Of a stretch of DNA of 64,000 nucleotides, positions 52,348 through 60,692 are shown one piece after another. The stretch spans positions 620,001 through 684,000 of the forward strand of contig NZ_LIVZ01000003.1 in the NCBI RefSeq assembly GCF_001905845.1. The letters run 5' to 3'. Below the pieces are notes generated by a model. It saw only the letters and a program-made list of their open reading frames with translations. It had not been told where the DNA came from and ran no database searches. Each line of letters begins with the position of its first letter. Position 1 is the first letter of the stretch. The DNA comes from Streptomyces sp. TSRI0107. Lineage in GTDB: Bacteria; Actinomycetota; Actinomycetes; Streptomycetales; Streptomycetaceae. Both the position numbers and the translations under genes were made by a program.

Positions 52348-53300
52348 ACCGCCAGGACCCCGAGGGCGCGATCGCCGAGGCAGCCAAGGCGTACTCCAAC
52401 TGGGGCCGCTGGGGCGAGGACGACGTGCTCGGGACGCTGAACTTCCTCGACGAGGCGAAGCGGCGCGAGGGTGCCGCGCTCGTGCGGCGGGGCGTCAGCT
52501 TTTCGCTGTCCCAGCGGTTCGACATGAACGGCCCGCAGAGGGGCTGGCGGCGGCGCACCAATCCGGTGCACACCATGCTGGACACCGGCACCGACGCCGC
52601 CCTCGGCCATCAGGGGTTCCCGCACGGCATCGGCGGCGCGGACGACGTGATCGCGATGCCGTTGCAGTGCTCCACCCAGTGGGATGGGCTCGGGCACATC
52701 TTCGACCACGGCCTGGCCTGGAACGGCCGCCCGGCCGAGCGGGTCGTCACCTCCGACGGCGATCTCGTCACCGGCATCGAGCACATGGCGCCGTATGTCG
52801 CGGGCCGGGGCGTGCTCCTGGACGTCGGCCGGGTGGTCGGCGAGGACGGGGAGCTGCCCGACGGCTTCGCGATCACCGAGGAACACCTGACGGCGACCGC
52901 CGAGGCGCACGGAGTGGACGTGGGACGAGGCGACCTCGTCGTCGTGCGCACCGGGCAACTGGCCCGGATCCGGCGCGACGGCTGGGGCGAGTACGCGGGC
53001 GGCCCGGCGCCCGGCCTGTCGTTCACAACGGCCGGCTGGCTGCACCGCACCGAGATCGCCGCGATCGCCACCGACACCTGGGGCTTCGAGGTGCGGCCCA
53101 ACGAGTTCGAGGACGCCTTCCAGCCCCTGCACCAGGTCGTCATCCCCAACATGGGCCTGCTCGTCGGCGAGATGTGGGACCTGGAGGCGCTGGCCGAGGA
53201 CTGCGCGGCCGACGGCGTGTACGACTTCTGGCTCACCGCCGCTCCCCTGCCCATCACCGGAGCGGTCGGCTCCCCCGTCAACCCGATCGCCGTCAAGTAA
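52344..53300 (+). CDS. Cyclase-family (kynurenine-formamidase-like) hydrolase
   Basis: 318 residues of the PF04199 cyclase family. The metal-binding motif HxGTHxDxPxH is present in the variant form CSTQWDGLGHIFDHG (near 110-125), in which the two leading His are replaced by Gln and Thr-Gln but the Asp and last His are kept. This variant is common in aromatic catabolic clusters. Possible role: hydrolysis of an amide, lactone or enol intermediate. GTG start overlaps the FAH stop (GTGA), so translation is coupled. Confidence 0.85.
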   Translation: MNRQDPEGAIAEAAKAYSNWGRWGEDDVLGTLNFLDEAKRREGAALVRRGVSFSLSQRFDMNGPQRGWRRRTNPVHTMLDTGTDAALGHQGFPHGIGGADDVIAMPLQCSTQWDGLGHIFDHGLAWNGRPAERVVTSDGDLVTGIEHMAPYVAGRGVLLDVGRVVGEDGELPDGFAITEEHLTATAEAHGVDVGRGDLVVVRTGQLARIRRDGWGEYAGGPAPGLSFTTAGWLHRTEIAAIATDTWGFEVRPNEFEDAFQPLHQVVIPNMGLLVGEMWDLEALAEDCAADGVYDFWLTAAPLPITGAVGSPVNPIAVK

Positions 53301-53301
53301 G

Positions 53302-53312
53302 CCCCCCCCCCC
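53302..53312. repeat. Poly-C tract before the monooxygenase gene
   Basis: Eleven consecutive C residues between the cyclase stop and the ribosome-binding site of the FAD monooxygenase gene. Confidence 0.85.
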
Positions 53313-53338
53313 GCAAGCGTGGAACGAAGGAGTTCCCC

Positions 53339-54469
53339 ATGAGCACACCCCACACGGTCCTCGTTGTCGGCGGCGGCGCCGCTGGCAACGCCGTGACGAT
53401 CCTGCTGCGCCGGGCCGGAATCGCCGTCGACCTGATCGAGGCCAAGGACGACTGGAACGCCACCGCGGGCTCCGGCATCACCCTTCAGGGCAACGCCCTG
53501 CGCGTCCTGCGCGAACTCGGCGTGTGGGAACGGGTGAAGGAGTCCGGCTTCGGCTTCGGTTCGGTCGGCATCACCGCCCCGGACGGCACCGTCCTGCACG
53601 TCGCCCGCGACATCCGCACCGGCGGCGACGACCTGCCCGCCACCGTCGGCATGCAGCGCCCGCACCTTCAGCAGGTCCTCATCGACGCCGTCCGCGCCTC
53701 CGGCGCGCGGGTGCGCCTGGGCACCCGCGCCACGGACTTCGAACAGGACGCCGACGGTGTGACCGTACGGTTCACCGACGGCACCGAGGCCCGCTACGAC
53801 CTGGTGATCGCCGCCGACGGTCTCGGCTCTGCGACCCGCGCCGCTATCGGCATCACCGACAAGCCGGAGCCGACCGGCATGGCCATCTGGCGGATCGCCG
53901 CCCCGCGCCCGGCAGGTGTGGTCCGCACCGACCTCGCCTACGGCGGACCGGCCTACATCGCCGGGTACTGCCCGACCAGTGACACCACCCTGTACGCGTA
54001 CGTCGTGGAGGCCAACCGCGACCGGGCGTCGATCCCCGAGGAGTCGTACGCGGACGAGATGCGCCGGCTGGCCTCCGCGTACGGCGGGTTCTGGCCGGAG
54101 ATCACCGCGCACATCACCGACCCGGCGAAGGTCAACTACACATGGTTCGACCGGCTGCTGGTGGAGGGCGCCTGGCACCGGGGCCGCATCGTCCTGATCG
54201 GCGACGCCGCGCACTGCTGCCCGCCCACGCTCGCGCAGGGCGCGGCGCTCTCCCTGGAGGACGCGTGGGTGCTCGCCCGGCTGCTGACCTCGACGCGGAC
54301 GTGGGACGACGCTCTTCTCCAGGCGTACTACGAGCGGCGCGTCGCCCGCGTCCGCCCGGTCGTGGAGGCGTCCGTCCGGATCGGGCAGTGGCAGCTCGAC
54401 GGCGTCCGTGACGCGGACGTCCCCGGCCTGATGGGGCGCACCATGACGATGCTGCGGGAGCTGCCGTGA
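53339..54469 (+). CDS. FAD-dependent aromatic monooxygenase
   Basis: 376 residues of the PHBH/salicylate-hydroxylase class A group. GGGAAGNAVTILLRRAG near the N terminus (FAD ADP part), the DG motif VIAADGLGSATRAAIG near 160, and GDAAHCCPPTLAQGAALSLEDA near 285 (FAD ribityl). It would hydroxylate an aromatic acid using NAD(P)H and oxygen and prepare it for ring cleavage by the extradiol enzyme two genes on. GAAGGAG upstream. The next gene's GTG overlaps its stop. Confidence 0.88.
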   Translation: MSTPHTVLVVGGGAAGNAVTILLRRAGIAVDLIEAKDDWNATAGSGITLQGNALRVLRELGVWERVKESGFGFGSVGITAPDGTVLHVARDIRTGGDDLPATVGMQRPHLQQVLIDAVRASGARVRLGTRATDFEQDADGVTVRFTDGTEARYDLVIAADGLGSATRAAIGITDKPEPTGMAIWRIAAPRPAGVVRTDLAYGGPAYIAGYCPTSDTTLYAYVVEANRDRASIPEESYADEMRRLASAYGGFWPEITAHITDPAKVNYTWFDRLLVEGAWHRGRIVLIGDAAHCCPPTLAQGAALSLEDAWVLARLLTSTRTWDDALLQAYYERRVARVRPVVEASVRIGQWQLDGVRDADVPGLMGRTMTMLRELP

Positions 54470-55473
54470 GCACGGCCCCCACCGTGGACGTCCACGCCCA
54501 TGTGCTGCTGCCCGAGGTCGACGCGCTGGTGGCCGGCCTGCCGGGTCACCAGGCGGCCAGGGAGCTGGACGCCCGCCGCAACGGCCCCGCGGCCCTCGCC
54601 GTCAGCGGCCCCATGGTGCGCGAGCGGATACCGAGGCTGACCGACGTCAGCGTGCGCCTGGCGGTGATGGACGCCCAGGGGGTGGACGTGCAGCTGGTCA
54701 GCCCCTCGCCCTCGCACTACCACTACTGGGCGGACGAGGAGACGGCGGAGAAGGTCTGCCAGCTCGCCAACGAGGCGACGGCGGCGCACTGTTCGGCCGC
54801 GCCGGACCGGCTGCGCGGGCTCGGGCTCGTGCCGCTCCAGCACCCTGACCACGCGGTCCGCGCCCTCGATCACGCCCTGGAGCAGGGCCTGTCCGGCGTG
54901 GAGATCTCCAGTCACGCCCCGGGGCGGGAACTGTCCGACCCGGCCTACGAGCCACTTTGGTCGCGGGCCGAGCAGACCGGCGCCCTGCTTTTCCTGCACC
55001 CCTTCGGCTGCACGCTCGACGAGCGGCTGGACCAGTGGTACCTGTCCAACACCGTCGGCCAGCCCACGGAGAACGCCGTCGCGCTCTCGCACCTCATCTT
55101 CTCCGGCGTGCTCGACCGGCACCCGGGGCTGAAGCTGATCGCCGCCCACGGCGGCGGCTATCTGCCCACCCACATCGGCCGCTCCGACCACGCCTGGACC
55201 GCCCGCCCCGATGCGGGCGCCGGCTGTGCCCACCTGCCCAGCAGCTATCTGAGGCGGCTGTACTTCGACTCCCTCGTCCACGACCCGCACGTCCTGCGGG
55301 AGCTGGTCCGGGTCGCCGGTGCCGACCGGGTGCTGCTCGGCTCCGACTTCCCCTTCGACATGGGAACCGAGGATCCCGTCGCGGCACTGCGCGCCGCACG
55401 GCTGTCCGAAGCCGACTTCGACGCAGTACGCGGCGCGAACGCCGCCGCCCTGCTCAACCTCACCCCCGCCTGA
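54466..55473 (+). CDS. Amidohydrolase-2 (ACMSD-type decarboxylase/hydrolase)
   Basis: 335 residues. Metal ligands: HAH at residues 10-12 (VDVHAHVLL), LHPFGC near 180, AHGGGYLP near 225 and GSDFPFD near 290 (Asp). The family includes aminocarboxymuconate-semialdehyde decarboxylase, resorcylate decarboxylases and oxalomesaconate hydratase. In this setting a decarboxylation of the ring-cleavage product or of the aromatic acid is likely. Start GTG overlaps the previous stop by four bases. Confidence 0.87.
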   Translation: MSTAPTVDVHAHVLLPEVDALVAGLPGHQAARELDARRNGPAALAVSGPMVRERIPRLTDVSVRLAVMDAQGVDVQLVSPSPSHYHYWADEETAEKVCQLANEATAAHCSAAPDRLRGLGLVPLQHPDHAVRALDHALEQGLSGVEISSHAPGRELSDPAYEPLWSRAEQTGALLFLHPFGCTLDERLDQWYLSNTVGQPTENAVALSHLIFSGVLDRHPGLKLIAAHGGGYLPTHIGRSDHAWTARPDAGAGCAHLPSSYLRRLYFDSLVHDPHVLRELVRVAGADRVLLGSDFPFDMGTEDPVAALRAARLSEADFDAVRGANAAALLNLTPA

Positions 55474-55484
55474 GGAGGACCCCC

Positions 55485-56423
55485 ATGAGCGCACGTCTGC
55501 TCACCCATCTGCGGCACGTCGACCTCGCCGTGCCCGACTACGACAAGCAGCTCGACTTCTACGCCGGCGTCTGGGGCCTGACCAAGGTCGCCGAGGACTC
55601 CGGCATCGCCTTCCTCGCCGCCGAGGGCTCCCCGGAGCAGTACGTCGTACGCCTGCGCAAGGCCGACGAGAAGCGTCTCGACCTCGTCTCCTACGGCGCC
55701 GCGAGCCCGGCCGACGTCGACACCCTCGCCGAGCGACTCCTCGCCGGGGGCGTGCGGTTGATCTCCCAGCCCGGCAAGGTCGACACCCCCGGCGGCGGCT
55801 ACGGCTTCCGCTTCTTCGACGTCGACGGCCGCACCATCGAGGTCTCCGCCGACGTCGAGGTACGGCGGCACCGCAAGATCGAGGAGAAGGAGTCCATCCC
55901 GGTCAAGCTGTCGCACGTCGTCCTCAACTCCCCCGATCTGAACCGCACCCGGGAGTGGTACGAGGAGCACCTGGGCTTCCGCCTGTCCGACACGCTCAGC
56001 TCGCCGCACATGGGCGAGGTCATGCACTTCATGCGGATCTCCAACCAGCACCACTCCATGGCGCTGGCCAAGGGCCCGCACACCTCCCTGCACCACATCT
56101 CCTTCGAGATGCGCGGCATAGACGAGTACATGCGCGGCTCCGGCCGGGTGATACGGGCGGGCTTCCGGAAGATCTGGGGGCCGGGACGGCACATGGCGGG
56201 CGACAACACCTTCACCTACTTCCTCGATCCGCACGGCAACACCGTCGAGTACACCACCGAACTGGAACTGCTCGACGAGGACACCTGGCACCCGCACGTC
56301 TACGACTTCTCCCAGCCCGAGGTCACCGACCAGTGGGGCACGGCCAACCCCATGAACGAACTCGTCGCGAAGGAGTCCTTCAACGACCCCGACCGCGGCG
56401 TCTTCGTCGCCCCGCCGGTCTGA
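55485..56423 (+). CDS. Extradiol (type I, VOC) ring-cleavage dioxygenase
   Basis: 312 residues, two VOC modules. Metal ligands His144 (LSHVVLNSPDL), His203/204 (SLHHISFEM) and Glu256 (DPHGNTVEYTTEL) make the 2-His-1-Glu site for Fe(II). It matches the catechol-2,3-dioxygenase class. It would cleave a catechol-type product of the monooxygenase. GAGGAGG ten bases before ATG 55485. Followed by a GC hairpin and then the second half of the operon. Confidence 0.9.
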   Translation: MSARLLTHLRHVDLAVPDYDKQLDFYAGVWGLTKVAEDSGIAFLAAEGSPEQYVVRLRKADEKRLDLVSYGAASPADVDTLAERLLAGGVRLISQPGKVDTPGGGYGFRFFDVDGRTIEVSADVEVRRHRKIEEKESIPVKLSHVVLNSPDLNRTREWYEEHLGFRLSDTLSSPHMGEVMHFMRISNQHHSMALAKGPHTSLHHISFEMRGIDEYMRGSGRVIRAGFRKIWGPGRHMAGDNTFTYFLDPHGNTVEYTTELELLDEDTWHPHVYDFSQPEVTDQWGTANPMNELVAKESFNDPDRGVFVAPPV

Positions 56424-56444
56424 TCCTCCTTCCCCGATCTCCGC

Positions 56445-56490
56445 GGGCACGGCAGTCCCGTCAACGCCCTGACTCAGGGCTGCCGTGCCC
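56445..56490 (+). terminator. Long hairpin after the extradiol dioxygenase gene
   Basis: GGGCACGGCAG (56445-56455) pairs perfectly with CTGCCGTGCCC (56480-56490); the loop contains a second small stem GCCCT/AGGGC. No T-run. It could cut down read-through from the first into the second half of the catabolic genes. Confidence 0.55.
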
Positions 56491-56575
56491 TCGGGCCACG
56501 CTCGGGCGGCGGACCACCACCCCACCGTGAGTCACGGCCCCCCTCGCCCGACCTCTCCCTCACCAGGAGCCCGCC

Positions 56576-57547
56576 ATGCGCTTCGCCGCCTACGAGCACC
56601 ACCACCGCTATCGGGTGGCCGTCCTGGAGGACGACGGCACCCTGTATCCGCTGCCCGGCGTCACCTCGCTCACCGCGCTGCTTCAGCAGACCGGCGGCCT
56701 GACCGGGCTGCTCGCCGCCGGCGCGGCGGCCCTCGACGTCCCTCCAGGCCCGCATGTCTCCGAGATCCGTTTGCTGCCACCCCTCCAGCCCGCCTCGGTG
56801 CGGGACTTCGTGACCTTCGAGGAGCACGTCGAGGGCGTACGCAGATCGGTGGAGGGCACGGGCGGCGTGCCCGAGCAGTGGTACGCGGCGCCGACCTTCT
56901 ACTTCACCAACCCGCACGCCATCTACGGCCCGGGCGACGACATCCCGATGCCGCCCGGCTCAACGGTCCTGGACTTCGAACTGGAGGTGGCCGCCGTCGT
57001 CGGCAGGGAGGGCCGCGACCTCACCCCCGAGCAGGCCAGGGACCACATCGTCGGCTACACCGTGTTCAACGACTGGTCGGCCAGGGATCTGCAGTCCGCG
57101 GAGATGAGGGTCGGCCTCGGCCCGTGCAAGGGCAAGGACACCGCGACCACGCTCGGCCCGTGCCTGGTCACCGCCGACGAACTGGAGCCGTACCGGGACC
57201 CGGACGGCTTCCTGCGCCTGGCGCTGACCGCCGAGGTCAACGGCGAGGTCGTCGGCCGCGATCTGCTGTCCAACATGAGCTGGACCTTCGAGGAGATGGT
57301 GGCCTACGCCTCCCGTGGCACCCGGGTCGTGCCCGGTGACGTCCTGGGCTCGGGCACCTGCGGCAACGGCGGCTGCCTCGCCGAACTCTGGGGCCTCAGC
57401 GGCGAGCAGACCCCGCCGCCGCTCGAGCCCGGCGACACCGTCACCCTCACCGTCGAGGGCCTCGGCACGCTCACCACCACCATCGTGCCCGGCGCGGAAC
57501 CCGTGCCCCTGCCGACCGGCCGGCGCCGGTCCCGGGAGCGGCCGTGA
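56576..57547 (+). CDS. Fumarylacetoacetate-hydrolase-family protein (second)
   Basis: 323 residues. FVTFEEHVEG, FYFTNPHAIYGP, VLDFELEVAAVVGREGRDL (ExE ligands), VFNDWSARDLQ, GKDTATTLGPCLVT and GTCGNGGCL. This longer subtype lies closer to 5-carboxymethyl-2-hydroxymuconate and acylpyruvate hydrolases with an N-terminal cap. AGGAG precedes ATG 56576. Its stop overlaps the next SDR start by four bases. Confidence 0.9.
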   Translation: MRFAAYEHHHRYRVAVLEDDGTLYPLPGVTSLTALLQQTGGLTGLLAAGAAALDVPPGPHVSEIRLLPPLQPASVRDFVTFEEHVEGVRRSVEGTGGVPEQWYAAPTFYFTNPHAIYGPGDDIPMPPGSTVLDFELEVAAVVGREGRDLTPEQARDHIVGYTVFNDWSARDLQSAEMRVGLGPCKGKDTATTLGPCLVTADELEPYRDPDGFLRLALTAEVNGEVVGRDLLSNMSWTFEEMVAYASRGTRVVPGDVLGSGTCGNGGCLAELWGLSGEQTPPPLEPGDTVTLTVEGLGTLTTTIVPGAEPVPLPTGRRRSRERP

Positions 57548-58302
57548 GCGACCTGCATCCCAAGAGGCTCCTGGGCAAGGTCGTCGTCGTCACGGGCGCG
57601 GCCCGCGGCCAGGGTGCGAACGAGGCCGCGGCCCTCACCCGGGAGGGCGCCCGCGTCGTCGCCACCGACATCGAGGCCGCGGACGGTTGCCGCCGCCTCG
57701 ACGTGACCAGCGAGACGGAGTGGGCCGCGCTCGCCGCCGAACTGCGGGAGTCGTACGGGCGGGTGCACGGCCTGGTCAACAACGCGGGCATCACCTGGCG
57801 CGCGCGGATCGGGGACGTACGCCCCGAGGACATGGCGCGCGTCCACGCCGTCAACGTCACCGGCCCGCTCCTCGGCATCCAGCACCTCGCCCCGCTCATG
57901 CCGCCCGGCGCCTCCATCGTGAACGTCGGTTCCTCGGCCGCCCTGACCGCGCATTACCCGGTCGCCTACACGACCAGCAAGTGGGCGCTGCGCGGCCTGT
58001 CGAAGACGGCCGCCCTGGAACTCGGCCCGCGCGGCATCCGCGTCAACACGATCCACCCCGGCTACATCGAGACGGAGATGACCGCCTCCGCCGCGCCGGC
58101 CTTCCGCGAGGCCAACATCCGGGAGACCCCGCTCGGCCGCACCGGGACCGTCGGCGAGGTCGCCCCGCTGGTCGTCTTCCTGCTGTCGGACGAGTCGTCG
58201 TTCATCACCGGAGCGGAGATCCCCGTGGACGGCGGCCTCACCGCGCACGGCGGCGTCAAGTCCGTCTCGGACGCCCTGCCCGGCCCGGAGTCCGGCGGAT
58301 GA
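57544..58302 (+). CDS. SDR-family oxidoreductase
   Basis: 252 residues. VVVTGAARGQGANEAAAL cofactor motif, NNAGI near 80, Ser in NVGSSAAL and YTTSK (~142-146). DIEAADG after strand 2 suggests NAD. Classical active site is complete. Probably oxidises a hydroxyl or reduces a keto group of a pathway intermediate. ATGA overlap with the next gene. Confidence 0.9.
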   Translation: MSDLHPKRLLGKVVVVTGAARGQGANEAAALTREGARVVATDIEAADGCRRLDVTSETEWAALAAELRESYGRVHGLVNNAGITWRARIGDVRPEDMARVHAVNVTGPLLGIQHLAPLMPPGASIVNVGSSAALTAHYPVAYTTSKWALRGLSKTAALELGPRGIRVNTIHPGYIETEMTASAAPAFREANIRETPLGRTGTVGEVAPLVVFLLSDESSFITGAEIPVDGGLTAHGGVKSVSDALPGPESGG

Positions 58303-59078
58303 AGCGCTTGGAGGGCAAGGTTGCCCTGATCTCCGGCACCGCCCGTGGCCAGGGCCGGGCGGCGGCCCTCCGCTTCGCCGCCGAGGGCGCCCTCGTCGTC
58401 GGCGGCGATCTGCTGCACGAGGAGGCCGTGGAGACCCAGCGGGTCATCGCCCGCGAGGGCAGCACCGCCCTGACTCCCGGACCTCTCGACGTCACCGACG
58501 AGGACTCGGTCCGCTCCTGGGTGAAGGAGGCCGCGGACGCGTTCGGCGGCATCGACATCGTCTACGCCAACGCCGGGGCCGTCCGCTTCGGGGCGATCGA
58601 CAGCCAGCCCTACGAGAGCTTCACCTACACCCTGCGCGCCGAACTCGACTCCGTGTGGCTGACCGTTCAGGCTGCCTGGCGGCACCTGGTCGCCCGCCGC
58701 GGCTGCGTCCTCACCATCGGTTCCACCGCCGGGCTCACCGGCTCGCTCACCAACCGGCGCACGGCCCACTCCGCGTCCAAGGGCGGCGTGATCGCGCTGA
58801 CCCGACAGCTGGCCGCAGAGGGTGCCCCATACGGCATCCGCGCCAACTGCGTCAGCCCCGGAATGATCGACACGGACGGCTCCCGCGCCAACCTCCTCGC
58901 CGAGGACCACCCGATGCGCTCGATCGCCCGGCACATCCCCCTCGGCCGCACCGGCACACCCGACGACGTGGTGAACGCGGCTGTCTTCCTCGCCTCGGAC
59001 CAGGCGTCGTACATCACCGGCGCCAACCTCGTCGTCGACGGCGGCTGGTCGACCGTCCTGCCCGGCGCCTGCCCCTGA
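58299..59078 (+). CDS. SDR-family protein with His in place of the catalytic Tyr
   Basis: 259 residues. Cofactor motif ISGTARGQGRAAALRF, ANAG (90-93), Ser142 in TIGSTAG, then TAHSASKGG, where His157 stands at the catalytic Tyr position and Lys161 is retained. The rest of the fold, including the PGMIDTDGSRANL segment and GANLVVDGGW, is normal. It may use His as acid-base or be altered in chemistry. ATGA overlap with the previous SDR, so the two are made together, possibly as a complex or acting in sequence. Confidence 0.87.
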   Translation: MKRLEGKVALISGTARGQGRAAALRFAAEGALVVGGDLLHEEAVETQRVIAREGSTALTPGPLDVTDEDSVRSWVKEAADAFGGIDIVYANAGAVRFGAIDSQPYESFTYTLRAELDSVWLTVQAAWRHLVARRGCVLTIGSTAGLTGSLTNRRTAHSASKGGVIALTRQLAAEGAPYGIRANCVSPGMIDTDGSRANLLAEDHPMRSIARHIPLGRTGTPDDVVNAAVFLASDQASYITGANLVVDGGWSTVLPGACP

Positions 59079-59107
59079 CATCGCTCCTCGAAAGGAACAC
59101 GCACACC

Positions 59108-59863
59108 GTGGACAAAGTCATCGGCAGCGCCGCCGAAGCGGTGGCCGACATCCCCGTCGGCGCCTCACTGGCCGTCGGCGGATTCGGCCTCAGCGGCGTC
59201 CCCGAAATCCTGATCCGCGCCCTGTACGAGCAGGGAGCCGGCGGCCTGAAGGTGGTCTCCAACAACTGCGGCGTCGACGGCCGCGGGCTGGGCGTGCTGC
59301 TCTCCGCGGGCCGCATCGCCCGGGTGACCGGCTCCTACGTGGGCGAGAACAAGGAGTTCGCCCGCCAGTACCTGTCCGGCGAGCTGGAGGTCGAGCTGGT
59401 GCCGCAGGGCACGCTCGCCGAACGGCTGCGGGCGGGCGGCGCGGGCATCCCCGCCTTCTACACCCCGGCCGGCGTCGGCACCCAGGTCGCCAACGGCGGC
59501 CTGCCCTGGCGGTATGCCGCCGACGGCTCGGTGGCGATCGCCTCGCCGCCCAAGGAGACGCGCACCTTCGACGGCAGCGCCCACGTCCTGGAGCGCGGCA
59601 TCACGACTGACTACGCCCTCGTCCGGGCCTGGCGCGGCGACCGCCACGGCAACCTGTGCTTCCGCAAGGCAGCCGCCAACTTCAATCCCCTGGCCGCGAT
59701 GGCGGGCAAGGTGACGATCGCCGAGGTCGAGGAACTGGTCGAACCCGGTGAACTCGACCCGGACGAGGTCCACCTGCCCGGCATCTACGTACAACGCGTC
59801 GTCCCCCTCACCTCCGAGCAGGCCACCGACAAGCAGATCGAGAAAAGGACCGAACGCGCATGA
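59108..59863 (+). CDS. CoA-transferase, subunit A
   Basis: 251 residues of the 3-oxoacid CoA-transferase alpha type: [49 protein letters not shown] and [17 protein letters not shown]. Partner of the beta subunit encoded four bases overlapping. Substrate could be acetoacetate, 3-oxoadipate or another beta-keto acid from the pathway. GTG 59108 with GAAAGGA upstream. Confidence 0.92.
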   Translation: MDKVIGSAAEAVADIPVGASLAVGGFGLSGVPEILIRALYEQGAGGLKVVSNNCGVDGRGLGVLLSAGRIARVTGSYVGENKEFARQYLSGELEVELVPQGTLAERLRAGGAGIPAFYTPAGVGTQVANGGLPWRYAADGSVAIASPPKETRTFDGSAHVLERGITTDYALVRAWRGDRHGNLCFRKAAANFNPLAAMAGKVTIAEVEELVEPGELDPDEVHLPGIYVQRVVPLTSEQATDKQIEKRTERA

Positions 59864-60510
59864 GCTGGACCCGCGACCAGATGGCCGCCCGCGCCGCCGC
59901 CGAACTCACCGACGGCTCCTACGTCAACCTCGGCATCGGCCTGCCCACCCTGATCCCCGGCCACCTCCCGCCCGGCGTCAACGTGGTGCTGCACTCCGAG
60001 AACGGCATCCTCGGCACCGGCCCCTACCCCACCGAGGCGGAGGTCGACCCCGACCTGATCAACGCCGGCAAGGAAACCGTCACCGTGCTGCCCGGCGCGA
60101 GCTTCTTCGACTCCGCGCTCTCCTTCGGCATGATTCGCGGCGGCCACATCGACACCGCCGTCCTCGGCGCCATGCAGGTCTCGGCGGCCGGCGACCTGGC
60201 CAACTGGATGATCCCCGGGAAAATGATCAAAGGCATGGGCGGCGCCATGGACCTCGTCCACGGCGCCCGCCGCGTCATCGTCCTCATGGAACACACCGCC
60301 AAGGACGGCAGCCCCAAGATCCTCACCGAGTGCACCCTGCCCCTGACCGGCGAACGCTGCGTGCACCGCGTCATCACCGACCTCGGCGTGCTCGATGTCA
60401 CCGACGACGGCCTCGCTCTCGTCGAGACCGCTCCGGGAGTGACCGTTCAGGACATCACCTCCCGCACAGACGCGCCCGTGCATCTGAACGCCCTCACAGC
60501 CGCCTGCTGA
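59860..60510 (+). CDS. CoA-transferase, subunit B
   Basis: 216 residues of the beta type: [27 protein letters not shown] with the catalytic Glu47 (SENG), [19 protein letters not shown] and [20 protein letters not shown]. Together with subunit A it moves CoA from succinyl-CoA to a beta-keto acid. Last gene of the upper operon. Confidence 0.93.
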   Translation: MSWTRDQMAARAAAELTDGSYVNLGIGLPTLIPGHLPPGVNVVLHSENGILGTGPYPTEAEVDPDLINAGKETVTVLPGASFFDSALSFGMIRGGHIDTAVLGAMQVSAAGDLANWMIPGKMIKGMGGAMDLVHGARRVIVLMEHTAKDGSPKILTECTLPLTGERCVHRVITDLGVLDVTDDGLALVETAPGVTVQDITSRTDAPVHLNALTAAC

Positions 60511-60562
60511 CCCCGCATGCCGAATCGCCGCTTAACGGCGGCGTCCGCTTCTCGCCACACCG

Positions 60563-60628
60563 TTGACAGCAAGGCAACACACTCCCAATATGATCCGTAC
60601 ACCAATGATTGATGTACGGATCTTTTTC
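60563..60628 (+). promoter_or_regulatory. Promoter and inverted-repeat operator/hairpin of the gentisate operon
   Basis: TTGACA (60563-60568) and TATGAT (60589-60594) are separated by 20 bp, long for a SigA promoter. The -10 overlaps a perfect inverted repeat GATCCGTACA (60592-60601) and TGTACGGATC (60613-60622), 11-base centre, followed by TTTTTC. It may be an operator, a terminator of the upstream operon, or both. Confidence 0.55.
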
Positions 60629-60692
60629 GGAGCGTCATGCCCGGCTGCCTCCGTTCCTTCGGTTCCCTCCCCTGCCGCCCCAAGGAGGCCCC

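Noticed and set aside
52325..53338. Upstream extension of the FAD monooxygenase frame
   Set aside because: It overlaps the cyclase gene in another frame; the GxGxxG motif starts right after ATG 53339, which has a GAAGGAG ribosome-binding site.
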